The position numbers were made by a program, and so were the translations under genes. Below are positions 41,918 to 52,011 of a stretch of DNA of 52,720 nt, one piece after another (within the stretch, counting starts at the first letter, position 1; each line of letters begins with the position of its first letter). This DNA comes from an uncultured Eisenbergiella sp. (GTDB lineage Bacteria > Bacillota > Clostridia > Lachnospirales > Lachnospiraceae). Under the pieces are notes generated by a model that saw only the letters and a program-made list of their open reading frames with translations, was not told where the DNA came from and did not search any database. The stretch is from the NCBI GenBank assembly GCA_947631815.1, contig CANRMT010000004.1, positions 1 to 52,720 of the forward strand, given 5' to 3'.

Positions 41918-43048
41918 TCAGCCGTTCAGTCTGGCGGCGAAATCCGCCATGGCCCCAGAAATCTTGATCTGCTGAGGGCAGACCCTCTCACAGCTCCTGC
42001 AGCCGATGCAGGCGGAGGGGTGCTTATCCTCCGGCACCGCCATCAGCGCCATGGGCGCGATGAAACCGCCGCCGGTAAAGCTGTGCTCATTGTACAGCTC
42101 CAGGAGTCTGGGAATGTCCAGCCCCCTGGGGCAGTGACTGACGCAGTAATGGCAGGCGGTACAGGGGAGCCGCCCGGCCAGCAGTCCGTCCGCCATGGCG
42201 AGAAGCGTCCGCATCTCCTCTTCGCTCAGCGGCGCGTCCGTCTCAAAGGTATGAATGTTCTGACGCACCTGCTCCAGGCTGGACATGCCGGACAGGATCA
42301 CCGTGACGCCGGGCACCGTCTGCAGGAACCGGAACGCCCAGGCCGGGACGGTTTCATCGGGCCGCAGGGCCTGAAGCCTTTCCGCATCCGCCTTCGGAAG
42401 ATCGGCCAGCTTTCCGCCCCGCAGAGGCTCCATCACCCACACCGGAATGCTCCACCGCTCCAGAAGCTCCGCCTTGCCTTTGGCGTCCTGGAACGTCCAG
42501 TCCAGATAGTTCAGCTGGATCTGACAGAATTCCATATCCGCGCCCCAGGCGTCCAGGAAACGCTCCATCACGGGGAGATCACCGTGGCAGGAAAAACCGA
42601 GATGCCGGATGCGGCCCGCCTTTTTCTGCTCCAGCAGATAGGGAACGATGCCGAACGCGGGATCCAGGTAGGCGTCTATGTTCATCTCGCACACGTTGTG
42701 GCAGAGATAGAAGTCAAAATACGCCACGCCGCACTTCTCCAGCTGCTTTTCGAAGATCTCTCTGACCTTTGGCATGTTGGACAGGTCGTAGCCTGGGAAC
42801 TTGTCGGCCAGATAAAAGCTGTCCCTGGGATATCTGCCCAGCGCCTTCCCCAGAACGAGTTCGGAATTGCCGTCGTGATAACCCCAGGCGGTGTCATAAT
42901 AATTGACGCCGTTCTCCATGGCATAGGCCGCCATCTCCTCCGCGGCCGGAACGTCGATCCTGCCGTCGTCGCCGTCGATCACCGGCAGGCGCATGGCGCC
43001 CATGCCGAGAGCCGATAACTTCATGTCCTGAAACGCTTTGTAAACCAT
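41918..43048 (-). CDS. Aldo/keto reductase with C-terminal 4Fe-4S ferredoxin domain
   Basis: 376 residues. A TIM-barrel aldo/keto reductase domain carries the catalytic residues in YYDTAWGYHDGNSE (Asp, Tyr), LADKFPG (Lys) and FYLCHNVCE (His). It is followed by a dicluster-type iron-sulfur region (CTACHYCVSHCPRG and CIGCRSCERVCPQQ). This fused form is common in anaerobes; the electron donor and substrate are not established, and the clusters suggest ferredoxin-linked redox. GGAGG 6 nt before the ATG. It is 43 bp after ribF on the same strand and may be the last gene of the nusA operon transcript. Confidence 0.93.
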   Translation of the reverse strand: MVYKAFQDMKLSALGMGAMRLPVIDGDDGRIDVPAAEEMAAYAMENGVNYYDTAWGYHDGNSELVLGKALGRYPRDSFYLADKFPGYDLSNMPKVREIFEKQLEKCGVAYFDFYLCHNVCEMNIDAYLDPAFGIVPYLLEQKKAGRIRHLGFSCHGDLPVMERFLDAWGADMEFCQIQLNYLDWTFQDAKGKAELLERWSIPVWVMEPLRGGKLADLPKADAERLQALRPDETVPAWAFRFLQTVPGVTVILSGMSSLEQVRQNIHTFETDAPLSEEEMRTLLAMADGLLAGRLPCTACHYCVSHCPRGLDIPRLLELYNEHSFTGGGFIAPMALMAVPEDKHPSACIGCRSCERVCPQQIKISGAMADFAARLNG

Positions 43049-43091
43049 GATCTTCCTCCATTGTTTTTGAATCTGTTGTTTTGTTGTCCGC

Positions 43092-44006
43092 TCATCCCCG
43101 GTTCTCCGCGATATCCCGCGCCAGCTGCTCCTTCAGGGCCTCCAGATCCGCGAACCGCTTTTCCGGGCGCAGGAACGACTGCAGGCGCACGGTGATGAAG
43201 GAGTCGTAGAGATCGGACCCGAAATCGTAGAGATAGGTTTCCACACTCACGGACGGATGTTCGCCGGTTTCCACCGTAGGACGGACGCCGATGTTGGTCA
43301 GCCCGCGAAACGTCCCCAGACGGCACTCCACCTCGGACAGATACACGCCGAAGGGCGGCAGCAGCTTATCCTCGGGCGGCAGCAGGTTCACGGTAGGAAA
43401 GCCCAGACGGCGTCCGATGCGTCTGCCGTGGGCAACGCTGCCCATCACGGCATAGGGCGCGCCGAGCAGCCTGGCGGCCTCCTCCATTCTCCCGCCCGTC
43501 ACCGCATCCCGCACACGGGTGGAGCTGATGGCGGAGCCGTTGTCGTACACCTTGTCGATGATCTCCGTCTGATAGCCGCATCTCCTGGCCCAGGCGTACA
43601 GAAGCGCACAGTTTCCGCGCCCCTGATCCCCAAAGGAAAGATCGCTTCCCGCCACCACCAGGGAGGCGTGCAGGCTGTCCCGCAGGATCTCCTCGATGAA
43701 GGTCTCCGGCGGCATGGCGGCGGTCTGCGCACTCAGCGGGAATTCCACCAGCACATCCGCGCCCATCTGTCGGAAGCAGCGCCGTTTTTCCTCCTTTGTC
43801 ATGAGCCCTTTGACGTTCGTCCCGGAAAAGAAAGAGGCCGGAGACGGATCGAAGGTGAACACCGCGGCCGTCAGCCCATCCTTTTTCGCCGCGAGGATAT
43901 GCTCCAGCAGCACACGGTGCCCCCGGTGGAGTCCGTCAAACTTCCCGATCGCCACAGCGGAGGGCGCATTCAGTTGAAAACGGCTTTTCCCCGATATGAT
44001 CCGCAC
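43092..44006 (-). CDS. ribF: Bifunctional riboflavin kinase/FAD synthetase
   Basis: Phosphorylates riboflavin to FMN and adenylates FMN to FAD. The N-terminal nucleotidyltransferase part has AVAIGKFDGLHRGHRVLLEH, where the usual GNFDG reads GKFDG and HRGH is intact. The second part is riboflavin kinase (GRRIGRRLGFPTVNLLPPED). 304 residues. The start is GTG with GAGG upstream; truB ends 6 nt before it. The rbfA-nrnA-truB-ribF order is common in Firmicutes. Confidence 0.96.
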   Translation of the reverse strand: MRIISGKSRFQLNAPSAVAIGKFDGLHRGHRVLLEHILAAKKDGLTAAVFTFDPSPASFFSGTNVKGLMTKEEKRRCFRQMGADVLVEFPLSAQTAAMPPETFIEEILRDSLHASLVVAGSDLSFGDQGRGNCALLYAWARRCGYQTEIIDKVYDNGSAISSTRVRDAVTGGRMEEAARLLGAPYAVMGSVAHGRRIGRRLGFPTVNLLPPEDKLLPPFGVYLSEVECRLGTFRGLTNIGVRPTVETGEHPSVSVETYLYDFGSDLYDSFITVRLQSFLRPEKRFADLEALKEQLARDIAENRG

Positions 44007-44012
44007 AGGCCC

Positions 44013-44945
44013 TCAGCCATCCTTTCCCAAAAACATTTTCAGCGGACGGAACCGCCGCTTTTCCGCTTCCCAGCCGTAGATCCCCAGGAAAGCGCCGTCC
44101 GGGCCGTAGACGCGCAGACGCTCCCCGTCCGCCGCTGCGTCCCGCAAAAGCGCGCTTTCCGCCTGCCCGGCCGGGATCAGATCCTCCGCGGGCAGCGGAT
44201 TCCCGTTCACCGCCGCCTTCTCTGCCTCTTTTCGGACGCGCGCCGCGGGAAGATCGGAGAACACGCTGTCCGTGGGGATCAGGATCTCTCCCAGCCGTCC
44301 CGCCCTTGCGAGCGCTTCGATCTGGGCCAGCGTATGCGCCTCTTCCAGCGTGAACTGCCCGCTCCCCGTGCGCACCAGCGATTCCATGGCGCCGCCGCAG
44401 CCCAGCCTCTGCCCGATATCGTGACAGAGCGTGCGGATGTAGGTCCCCTTGGAACAGGCGACGTCCATCGTGACCAACGGCAGGGCCATTTCTGCGATCT
44501 CAAGCGAAAGGATCGTCACGGGGCGGCCCTGCCGCTCCACCTCGCGTCCGGCCCTGGCGAGATCGCAGAGCTTCTTCCCGTTCACCTTCAGCGCCGAATA
44601 CATGGGCGGCACCTGCTCATATTCTCCCACAAAGGAAAGCACAGCGGCGCGCACCTCTTTCTCCGCCGCCTCCACCGGCAGTTCGCGCAGGATCTTTCCC
44701 GTCATATCCTGGGTATCCGTTTCCACCCCCAGGCGCATCACCGCCCGATACTGCTTGGTCTTTTCCGTCAGAAGACCGCACAGCTTCGTCGCGTTTCCCA
44801 GACAGACGGGAAGTACCCCGGACGCCGCCGGGTCCAGGGTACCGGTATGACCGATCTTTTTCTGTCTGCAAATGCCGCGCAGCTTCGCCACCACATCGAA
44901 GGACGTGAAGCCCGGCTCTTTGTAAACATTGAGAATACCGTCCAT
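44013..44945 (-). CDS. truB: tRNA pseudouridine(55) synthase
   Basis: Makes pseudouridine 55 in the T-arm of nearly all tRNAs. 310 residues with the start GILNVYKEPGFTSFDVVAKL, the catalytic Asp in GHTGTLDPAASGVLPV, VPPMYSALKVNGKKLCDLAR and CSKGTYIRTLCHDIG, plus a C-terminal PUA-like region. SD GGAG lies 6 nt before the ATG, and the nrnA stop is 3 nt upstream. Confidence 0.97.
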   Translation of the reverse strand: MDGILNVYKEPGFTSFDVVAKLRGICRQKKIGHTGTLDPAASGVLPVCLGNATKLCGLLTEKTKQYRAVMRLGVETDTQDMTGKILRELPVEAAEKEVRAAVLSFVGEYEQVPPMYSALKVNGKKLCDLARAGREVERQGRPVTILSLEIAEMALPLVTMDVACSKGTYIRTLCHDIGQRLGCGGAMESLVRTGSGQFTLEEAHTLAQIEALARAGRLGEILIPTDSVFSDLPAARVRKEAEKAAVNGNPLPAEDLIPAGQAESALLRDAAADGERLRVYGPDGAFLGIYGWEAEKRRFRPLKMFLGKDG

Positions 44946-44948
44946 TTT

Positions 44949-45917
44949 TTACTCCGTCTTCGATGCGCTCTGCAGCTGCCGTTCGATATAGAGCGAAAGG
45001 TTGTTGATGCAGTCGTGGTATGTGCCGCGCATCCTGCATCCCGCCGCCCGCATATGGCCGCCGCCGCCGAAAAAGGACGCCACCGCGGCCACATCCACCT
45101 TTTCCGAGGAACGCAGGCTGACCTTATACTCCTGCGGCCCGGTCTGATACATGAAGATCGCGCATTCCACGCCGCGGATCGTGCGCAGCTGGCTGACGAT
45201 CCCCTCCAGGTCCGCAGGCCCCACGTTGTAAAAATCCATGGTCTTCCTGTCCACGCCGCTGACGATGCAGCGGCCGTCCATGAACATCACGCTCTCCAGA
45301 AGCGCCCGCCCCAGGATCTGGTTCTGCAGATAAGTCTTTTCATAAAAGGTCTCGTCGATGAGCTTCGTGAAATCGAACCCGTAACCGATCAGCTTCCCCG
45401 CGATCTCCATCGTGTGCGGCGTGGTATTGGAATACTTGAACACGCCCGTGTCGTGGATGATGCCGATATAAATGGCCTTCGCGATCGGCTCGTCGATCGC
45501 CTCCCCGTCCAGGAGCTCATACACCAGCTCGCTGGCGGAGCTGGCCTTCGGATCTATGTAATTTACGGTCCCGCAGCCTGCGGCGTTGCTGATATGATGA
45601 TCGATATTGATGGTCTTCGCCGCGGTTTCAAAGCAGGGCTTCGCCACGCCGATGCGCTCGCAGGACGTATCGATCACGATACAGACATCGTACCGCGCGT
45701 TTCCCTCACATTCCGTCCGGATCTCGCGGATCCCGTCGATACAGTCAAAAATATCCGCAGGCTGTTCCAGATACACATCCACAACGGCCTCCGGCAGCAT
45801 CTTTTTCAGATAAAGATACATTCCCATGCAGGAACCCACACAGTCGCCGTCCGGCCTTTCGTGTCCGCAGACCGCGATCCTGTCCCGATTCCCCAATTCT
45901 TCCAGAATTTTTTTCAT
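44949..45917 (-). CDS. nrnA: DHH/DHHA1 nanoRNase/pAp phosphatase NrnA
   Basis: Degrades 2-5-nt RNA fragments and 3'-phosphoadenosine 5'-phosphate. 322 residues: DHH domain with CGHERPDGDCVGSCMGMYLY, VIDTS and NIDHHISN; DHHA1 domain with SLRSSEKVDVAAVASFFGGG and GHMRAAG. ATG 45917 follows GGGAG; the longer frame runs through two hairpins and is not used. Confidence 0.96.
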   Translation of the reverse strand: MKKILEELGNRDRIAVCGHERPDGDCVGSCMGMYLYLKKMLPEAVVDVYLEQPADIFDCIDGIREIRTECEGNARYDVCIVIDTSCERIGVAKPCFETAAKTINIDHHISNAAGCGTVNYIDPKASSASELVYELLDGEAIDEPIAKAIYIGIIHDTGVFKYSNTTPHTMEIAGKLIGYGFDFTKLIDETFYEKTYLQNQILGRALLESVMFMDGRCIVSGVDRKTMDFYNVGPADLEGIVSQLRTIRGVECAIFMYQTGPQEYKVSLRSSEKVDVAAVASFFGGGGHMRAAGCRMRGTYHDCINNLSLYIERQLQSASKTE

Positions 45918-45965
45918 ATACACTCCCGATACAGCGGCCCCATCGGGGACCGCTCCATACATGCC

Positions 45966-46025
45966 GTCCGGCAAAAACGCCGGACCTTTTCGCGCCTTCA
46001 CGCTGTCCGGCAAAGAACGCCGGGC
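45966..46025 (-). repeat. Two tandem similar hairpins between rbfA and nrnA
   Basis: GTCCGGC/GCCGGAC (45966-45972, 45979-45985) and GTCCGGC/GCCGGGC (46005-46011, 46019-46025) share the same unit, repeated at 39 bp. They lie inside the operon and may adjust mRNA stability between rbfA and nrnA. Confidence 0.65.
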
Positions 46026-46053
46026 CGTTCATGCTGCCCGGTATTATCCGGAC

Positions 46054-46452
46054 CTATCCTTTTGTTTCCTCCCCGTCCCGTTCCAGGCTCCTGGCCCTCT
46101 GACCGCTCATGACCTCGTCGATCCGGCGGGACATGTTCACGCCGTAGGCGATGGAGGAATCCGGGATAAAACGGATCTCCGGCGTGATGCGCAGATTGAC
46201 CTTCTTCGCGATCTGCCCCCGTATGAAGCCCACCGCGCTGTTCAGGCCCTCCATCGTGGCCTTCCTCACCTCATCGTCCCCCAGCACGCTGATATATGCC
46301 TTGCAGGTCTTTAGATCCGGCGCGACCTCCACCGACGTCACGCTGGTCATGGGGGCGATCCGGGGATCCTTGATCTCTCCCCGGATCACCTCCGCCATCA
46401 CGCGCTGCACCTCGCCGTTGATCCTGTTCATTTTTACGCTGTTTTTTCTCAT
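46054..46452 (-). CDS. rbfA: Ribosome-binding factor A
   Basis: Binds the 30S subunit during late maturation of the 16S rRNA 5' end. 132 residues with MNRINGEVQRVMAEVIRGEI, DPRIAPMTSVTSVEVAPDLK, AYISVLGDD and PEIRFIPDSSIAYG. It follows infB by 57 bp within the operon. Confidence 0.96.
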   Translation of the reverse strand: MRKNSVKMNRINGEVQRVMAEVIRGEIKDPRIAPMTSVTSVEVAPDLKTCKAYISVLGDDEVRKATMEGLNSAVGFIRGQIAKKVNLRITPEIRFIPDSSIAYGVNMSRRIDEVMSGQRARSLERDGEETKG

Positions 46453-46509
46453 GCCGTTATATGCCTTTCCGCTCCGTCATGCGGCGGGCCGCCGACAGCC
46501 CGAGGGCCG

Positions 46510-49500
46510 TCAGCGGGGCACCTCCACCATGATATACGCCTCGATGATATCCAACTCCTGCATCTTGTCGAAGCCGTCGAACACGAGACCGCACTCAAAG
46601 CCTGCGCGCACTTCCTTCACATCATCCTTAAACCGCTTCAGCGAAGCCAGGCTGCCCTCGTAGATCTGCTCGCCCTCCCTGCTGATACGGATCTTGCAGT
46701 TTCTCTGGAACACGCCGTCCAGCACATAGGCACCGGCGATATTGCCGATATTGGACGCCCGGAAGATCTGACGGACCTCCGCATGTCCGATGACCTTTTC
46801 CTCGTACACCGGATCCAGCATGCCCTTCATCGCCGCCTCGATGTCCTCTATCGCCTGATAGATGACCTTGTAAAGGCGGATATCCACATTCTCCGCTTCC
46901 GCGGTCGCCTTGGCCGTAGCGTCCGGACGCACGTTGAAGCCGATGATGATGGCGTTGGACGCGCTGGCCAGCGTGACGTCGGATTCGTTGATGGCGCCCA
47001 CGCCGCCGTGGATGCACTTCACCACCACTTCCTCGTTGGACAGCTTGGTCAGACTCTGCTTCACCGCCTCCACGCTGCCCTGTACGTCCGCCTTGACGAT
47101 CAGGTTCAGCTCCTTGAGATTGCCCTCTTTGATCTGGTTGAACAGATCGTCCAGCGACATCCGGGACTTGGTCTCCTCAAGTTTCTTTTCTTTATTCTGG
47201 TCAATGAAGGCCGCCGCATAGGATTTGGCCTCCTTGTCGCTCTCATGGGCCAGGAACACGTCTCCCGCATCCGGCACGTCGGAAAGCCCCAGGATCTCCA
47301 CCGGCGTGGAGGGCGTCGCTTCCTTCACCCGTTTCCCCTTATCGTCGATCATGGCGCGGACCTTGCCGCTGGAGGAACCGGCCGATACGAAATCGCCCAC
47401 ATGCAGCGTGCCCTTCTGCACCAGCACCCTGGCCACCGGGCCTCTGCCCTTATCCAGCTCGGCCTCGATGACGATGCCTCTGGCCATGCGGTTCGGGTTC
47501 GCCTTCAGCTCCAGCACCTCCGCCGTCAGGAGGATCATCTCCAGCAGGTTCTGCAGGCCCTCGCCCGTCTTGGCGGAAACCGGCGCGAACACCGTGCTGC
47601 CGCCCCAGTCCTCGGCCACCAGCCCGTATTCCGTCAGCTCCTGCTTCACGCGCTCCACATTGGCGTTGGGCTTATCGATCTTGTTCACCGCCACGATGAT
47701 CTCGATACCGGCGGCCTTGGCGTGGTTGATCGCCTCGATGGTCTGCGGCATCACGCCGTCGTCCGCCGCCACCACCAGCACGGCGATATCCGTGGAATTG
47801 GCGCCGCGCATACGCATGGCCGTGAAAGCCTCGTGTCCGGGCGTATCCAGGAACGTGATGCTCTGTCCGTTGATCTGCACCGTATAGGCGCCGATATGCT
47901 GGGTGATGCCGCCCGCTTCCTTGTCCGTCACGTTCGTCTTGCGGATCGCATCCAGCAGGGAGGTCTTGCCGTGATCGACATGGCCCATCACGCAGATGAC
48001 GGGCGGTCTGGGCACCATATCCTCCTCGCGCTCCTCGTTCTCCTTCAGGAGCTCCTCGATCACGTCCACCTTCACTTCTCTCTCACAGATGATGTCGTGC
48101 TCGATGGCGATGTTCTCCGCATCCTCATACGAGATCTCCTGATTGACGGTGACGATCCTGCCGGCCAGGAAGAGCTTTTTGATGATGATCGCAGGCTGGA
48201 TCTTCATCTTGTCGGCCAGCTCCTTGATCGTGATGGTATCCGGGATCGTGATCACCTTGATGGTCTCTTCGGGCTCCGCGGGTCTGGCCTCCGGTTTGAT
48301 GAACCGGCCGGCCTTATTGTTCCGGCCCTTCAGCCTGGCAGCGCTGTCGTCCTCATAAATGGCGTCTCTCCTGGACTTCTTATCCCGATCCTGCTGGCTT
48401 AAACGCCTGTCGTCCCGGCGTTTCTCCGTATCCTTTGCCGGAGGTTCCGGCGCAAAGCCTTTAGACGGCGCCGGCTTTCTGAATCGATTGTCCGTCCGTC
48501 CATCGCCTGACTGAGGGCGTCCGCTATTTTGACCAGGGCGGCCGCCGCCTGCACCAGGGCGCGCAAAGCCTGTGCCGCGATTATAACCCTGATTATCCCT
48601 TGCACCGCCGTTAAAACCTGTACGGTTCTGCTGACCCTGATCTCTTCTCGGTCCATTGCCCTGCGTCCTTTCCTGACCGGTGCGCATCCCGCCGCGGTCA
48701 TCTCTCCTGCCGTCCCGATCGCCGCGGACATATGAGCCCGTTCTATCGCCGGGCCTCTGATCGCTCCGGCCTGTGCCGCCGTATCTCTGATCGCCCCGGG
48801 CGGCGTCCCGCACGCCCCTGCCCCGGTCGTTCTGTCTTTGATCTCTTCCCTGTCCGCCCTGTCCGTACGGCCTGTCGCCTCTGGCGTACGCCGGATCGTT
48901 CCGGTTCGGCCGTTCTCCGCGGTCCGTCCGCTCCGGCCTGTCAGATCTGACGGGACGCTCCGCCTGCTCCGGTCTGCCGCCGCGCACAGCGCCTTCCGGA
49001 CGCTCTGCCCGTTCCGGCTGCCCGTTCTGCTCCGGACGGACGGACTGTCCGGCGAGCTCCTCCGCCCGCTCCGCATGCTCGAGCCGCTCTCTGGCCTCTT
49101 CGGCGGCCTTTCTCTGGGCCTCGATCTCCGCTTCCTTTGCAGCGCGCATCGCGGCCTTCCGCTCCGCCTCCCTGGCGGCCCGCTCCATGCTCAACAGCTT
49201 CTCATCCGGCATAACGGGCTGCGAGGGCTTCGTCAGCGGACGGATCAGCGGCCTGTTCTCCACTCTGACCGTGCCCCGGTTCTGGCCCTGATAGCCGCCC
49301 TGCCGGTTATTGCCGCGATTATCGCCGCCCGCATTCCGGGCCGGTCCCCTTCCGTCCATGCCGCGGCCGGAGACGGGCCTGTTCTGACCGTCTCTTCTGG
49401 CAGGGTTCCCGGACGCCTGATTATTCATGCGGCTGTTCTGCGGATTGTTGAGCACGATGATCGTCCTGGACTTTTTCAGGGGTCTTCCCTGCGCGTCCCT

Positions 49501-50127
49501 TCCCTGGGGAGCGCCCTGGCCGTTCTTCGCGCCCTGACCGTTCTGCGGCCCGCGCGCGCCAGCGGGGGCCTTCGCGCCTCCCTGTGCGGGCCGCGCGGCA
49601 TCCCGGCTCTCCGGACGCACGCCGTCCCTGGCAGCGGGCTTCGCGTTTTCCTTTTCCGCCGTATTCTTCGCCTGCCCGGCCGGTGCCTGTGTGCCTTCTC
49701 CGTGCGCGTGCGCGGACCCTTCCGCAGCCTGACCGGCGCTTCCGTTTTCTCCCAAGGCCGCCGCCTTTTGCGGCGTCTCCGCGCCCTTCTGCGGCGCTTC
49801 TGCCGCTTTCTTCGGCGTCTCCGCGCCCTTCTGCGGCGCTTCTGCCGCTTTCTTCGGCGCCTCTGCCGCCCTCTTCGGCGCTTCCGCGCTCTTCTGCGGC
49901 GCTTCTGCCGCCTTTTCCGCCGTCTGTGCCGTCACGCCCGACGCCTTCCTCTCTTCCGTTTTGTCAGGCCCCGCGGAAAACCGCCGTTTCACCCATTCCA
50001 CCGCTTCGCCCTCGATGGAACTCTGCGCGGCCTTGACCTCCACTCCCTTTTCCTGCAGAAAAGAAAGGATATCCTTGCTTTTTATGTCCAGCTCCTTTGC
50101 GAGCTCATGTACTTTTATTTTCGCCAT
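46510..50127 (-). CDS. infB: Translation initiation factor IF-2, very long form
   Basis: 1,205 residues, against ~720 in Bacillus. It places fMet-tRNA on the 30S subunit and promotes subunit joining. The N-terminal IF2_N domain is clear ([20 protein letters not shown]). Then come ~550 residues of low complexity: a 7-residue AEAPxKx repeat near residues 70-125 and long Arg/Gly/Asp/Gln/Asn-rich stretches. A second IF2_N ([20 protein letters not shown]) precedes the G domain (G1 GHVDHGKTS near residue 712, G4 NKID) and the C-terminal domains. All functional parts are intact; the extra length is in the disordered linker. GGAGG 7 nt before the ATG. Confidence 0.98.
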   Translation of the reverse strand: MAKIKVHELAKELDIKSKDILSFLQEKGVEVKAAQSSIEGEAVEWVKRRFSAGPDKTEERKASGVTAQTAEKAAEAPQKSAEAPKRAAEAPKKAAEAPQKGAETPKKAAEAPQKGAETPQKAAALGENGSAGQAAEGSAHAHGEGTQAPAGQAKNTAEKENAKPAARDGVRPESRDAARPAQGGAKAPAGARGPQNGQGAKNGQGAPQGRDAQGRPLKKSRTIIVLNNPQNSRMNNQASGNPARRDGQNRPVSGRGMDGRGPARNAGGDNRGNNRQGGYQGQNRGTVRVENRPLIRPLTKPSQPVMPDEKLLSMERAAREAERKAAMRAAKEAEIEAQRKAAEEARERLEHAERAEELAGQSVRPEQNGQPERAERPEGAVRGGRPEQAERPVRSDRPERTDRGERPNRNDPAYARGDRPYGQGGQGRDQRQNDRGRGVRDAARGDQRYGGTGRSDQRPGDRTGSYVRGDRDGRRDDRGGMRTGQERTQGNGPRRDQGQQNRTGFNGGARDNQGYNRGTGFARPGAGGGRPGQNSGRPQSGDGRTDNRFRKPAPSKGFAPEPPAKDTEKRRDDRRLSQQDRDKKSRRDAIYEDDSAARLKGRNNKAGRFIKPEARPAEPEETIKVITIPDTITIKELADKMKIQPAIIIKKLFLAGRIVTVNQEISYEDAENIAIEHDIICEREVKVDVIEELLKENEEREEDMVPRPPVICVMGHVDHGKTSLLDAIRKTNVTDKEAGGITQHIGAYTVQINGQSITFLDTPGHEAFTAMRMRGANSTDIAVLVVAADDGVMPQTIEAINHAKAAGIEIIVAVNKIDKPNANVERVKQELTEYGLVAEDWGGSTVFAPVSAKTGEGLQNLLEMILLTAEVLELKANPNRMARGIVIEAELDKGRGPVARVLVQKGTLHVGDFVSAGSSSGKVRAMIDDKGKRVKEATPSTPVEILGLSDVPDAGDVFLAHESDKEAKSYAAAFIDQNKEKKLEETKSRMSLDDLFNQIKEGNLKELNLIVKADVQGSVEAVKQSLTKLSNEEVVVKCIHGGVGAINESDVTLASASNAIIIGFNVRPDATAKATAEAENVDIRLYKVIYQAIEDIEAAMKGMLDPVYEEKVIGHAEVRQIFRASNIGNIAGAYVLDGVFQRNCKIRISREGEQIYEGSLASLKRFKDDVKEVRAGFECGLVFDGFDKMQELDIIEAYIMVEVPR
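49760..49920 (-). repeat. 21-bp coding repeat in infB
   Basis: About seven 21-bp units encode [21 protein letters not shown]-type heptads in the disordered linker of IF-2. A longer two-unit period is also visible ([14 protein letters not shown]), suggesting stepwise duplication. Confidence 0.85.
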
Positions 50128-50456
50128 ACAGCTACCTCCGTCTCATTTCCAGCTTCTTCCAGGCACGCCCTGATGCTTTTCGCAAATCCGCTGTCCGTCA
50201 CCGCAAGAGAAGCTCTCATTTCCTTTCCCATCGCATGTCCGAGTTCTTCCTTCGTTCCGTATTCGTAGTAGGGGACCCGGTAAAATACGCACATATCGCG
50301 GAAGTCCTTTTTCGTATTCTCCGAAGCGTCGGTGCCCACGAGCACCAGCCTGGCCCGGCCGGATTTCACGGCCTTTTCCGTCATGAATTCGCCGCTGGCC
50401 GTTTTCGCCGCTTTTGTCGCAAGCCCCAACAGCGAAAATACTCTATTCGGTCTCAC
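50115..50456 (-). CDS. ylxQ: L7Ae/L30e-family RNA-binding protein YlxQ
   Basis: About 113 residues with the L7Ae-like fold signature ([53 protein letters not shown]). It is a kink-turn-type RNA binder encoded in the nusA operon of most Firmicutes. A GTG at 50456 behind GGAG fits the usual start better than the TTG at 50465. It overlaps both ylxR (start side) and infB (stop side), so translation is coupled through all three. Confidence 0.9.
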   Translation of the reverse strand: MRPNRVFSLLGLATKAAKTASGEFMTEKAVKSGRARLVLVGTDASENTKKDFRDMCVFYRVPYYEYGTKEELGHAMGKEMRASLAVTDSGFAKSIRACLEEAGNETEVAVWRK

Positions 50457-50715
50457 TCTCTCCAAACTCCCTCTCCAGATTCCCGTAAACCGCCGCCGGG
50501 ATACTGACCTTAAGGGACCGCTCCAGGCCCCTGTTCTTTTCGGCCTTCTTCAGACAGTCCAGATCTTTGCAGAGATAAGCGCCCCTGCCGTTCTTCCTGC
50601 CCGTCATATCCAGTACGATCTCGCCCTCCGGCGTCCTGAGCACACGCATCATATCCCGCTTGCTCTTCATCCCGCCGCATCCGACACACTGTCTCATGGG
50701 AACCTTTTTATTCAT
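50443..50715 (-). CDS. rnpM: YlxR/RnpM family protein
   Basis: 90 residues with the DUF448 signature PMRQCVGCGGMKSKRDMMRV and GRKNGRGAYLCKDLDC. B. subtilis YlxR (RnpM) has been reported to bind and modulate RNase P. Cysteines in CVGCG and CKDLDC are kept. Start taken at ATG 50715 with AAGG 9 nt upstream; a GTG one codon earlier is possible. It is 12 bp after nusA and overlaps ylxQ. Confidence 0.93.
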   Translation of the reverse strand: MNKKVPMRQCVGCGGMKSKRDMMRVLRTPEGEIVLDMTGRKNGRGAYLCKDLDCLKKAEKNRGLERSLKVSIPAAVYGNLEREFGESETE

Positions 50716-50727
50716 CACATGCCGCCT

Positions 50728-51930
50728 TTATTCCTGATCGCCGCCGTCCTCATAGGGCTCTCCGTCCTCCGGATATCCCTCCTCGCCGTCGCCGTCATAT
50801 TCTTCGTAATCTTCTTCGTATTCGCCGTCGTATCCGTCGTCATCGTAATCGTCGTCCAGATAATCCTCATATCGGAATCCCGGCGAATCCTTGGCCTGCG
50901 TCTCGCTCTTGATATCGATCTTGTACCCCGTCAGCCGGGCCGCCAGACGCGCGTTCTGTCCTTCCTTGCCGATGGCCAGGGAAAGCTGATAATCCGGCAC
51001 GACCACCTTCGCCGTGCGCTCCTCCGGATCGGCGAACACCGCCACGATCTTAGCGGGAGAAAGCGCATTCTGGATCAGGTTGCCCGGGTTCTCGTCCCAG
51101 TTGACGATATCGATCTTCTCCCCGCGCAGCTCATCCACGATGGCGTTGACCCTGGAACCGTTGACGCCCACGCAGGCGCCCACCGCATCCACGTTGGGAT
51201 TGTGGGACCAGACCGCGATCTTCGTCCGGCTCCCCGCCTCTCTGGCGATGCTCTTGATCTCCACCGTGCCGTCCCGGATCTCCGTCACCTCCGCCTCGAA
51301 CAGACGCTTCACCAGCTCCGGATGCGTGCGGCTCACCAGAATGCGCGGTCCCTTCGGCGTGTCCTTCACCTCCAGGATATACACCTTGATGCGCTCGGTG
51401 GGCTTGAGCACCTCGTTCTTGACCTGCTCGTTCTCACTGAGGAGGGCGTCTGCCTTGCCGAGGTTGATGCTGATGTTGCGCCCCAGATACCGCTGCACCA
51501 CGCCGGTCATGATATCCCGCGCTTTTTCGGAATACTGACTGCAGATGACGCTGCGCTCCTCCTCCCGGATCTTCTGCAGGATCACATTCTTCGCGTTCTG
51601 CGTGGCGATCCGTCCGAACTCCTTCGACTTGATCTCCACATGGACGATCCCGCCGACCTGCGCCTCCGCGAAGATCTCTCTGGCCTTCTCCAACGGGATC
51701 TGCAGGACGGGGTCCTCCACATCCTCCTCGGTCTCCACCACTTCTTTTTCCGCATAGCACAAAAAGTCACAGGTCTCCCGGTCGATCTCGACCTTCACAT
51801 TGTCTGCCTTGCCGAAATGCTGTTTGCAGGCCGTGATCAGGGAGTTCTCGATCGCTTCGAACAGGGTTTCCTTGCTGATCTCCTTCTCCTTCTCCAGAAT
51901 ATCCAGTGCCTCTTTTAATTCCTTGTTCAT
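50728..51930 (-). CDS. nusA: Transcription termination/antitermination factor NusA
   Basis: Binds RNA polymerase and nascent RNA to modulate pausing and termination. 400 residues: N-terminal domain (NKELKEALDILEKEKEISKE), S1 domain, and two KH domains (VGACVGVNGSRVNAIVDEL; LSLAIGKEGQNARLAARLTG). The C-terminal ~60 residues are a run of Asp/Glu/Tyr/Gly instead of the AR repeats of proteobacteria. GGAGG 5 nt before ATG 51930 decides the start over two upstream Met codons. Confidence 0.97.
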   Translation of the reverse strand: MNKELKEALDILEKEKEISKETLFEAIENSLITACKQHFGKADNVKVEIDRETCDFLCYAEKEVVETEEDVEDPVLQIPLEKAREIFAEAQVGGIVHVEIKSKEFGRIATQNAKNVILQKIREEERSVICSQYSEKARDIMTGVVQRYLGRNISINLGKADALLSENEQVKNEVLKPTERIKVYILEVKDTPKGPRILVSRTHPELVKRLFEAEVTEIRDGTVEIKSIAREAGSRTKIAVWSHNPNVDAVGACVGVNGSRVNAIVDELRGEKIDIVNWDENPGNLIQNALSPAKIVAVFADPEERTAKVVVPDYQLSLAIGKEGQNARLAARLTGYKIDIKSETQAKDSPGFRYEDYLDDDYDDDGYDGEYEEDYEEYDGDGEEGYPEDGEPYEDGGDQE

Positions 51931-52011
51931 CTCATCCTCCATTCTGCCGCCGAAACGGCCTGATCGGCTTTTCAAGCCGCGCGGGCCCTTCCGGCGTCCC
52001 GCATATGCCCT

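Noticed and set aside
43257-46112. 951-codon plus-strand frame
   Set aside because: Antisense to ribF, truB and nrnA, all with clear motifs. His/Arg/Leu-rich shadow composition.
46783-48402. 539-codon plus-strand frame
   Set aside because: Antisense to the IF-2 G domain and no recognisable protein features.
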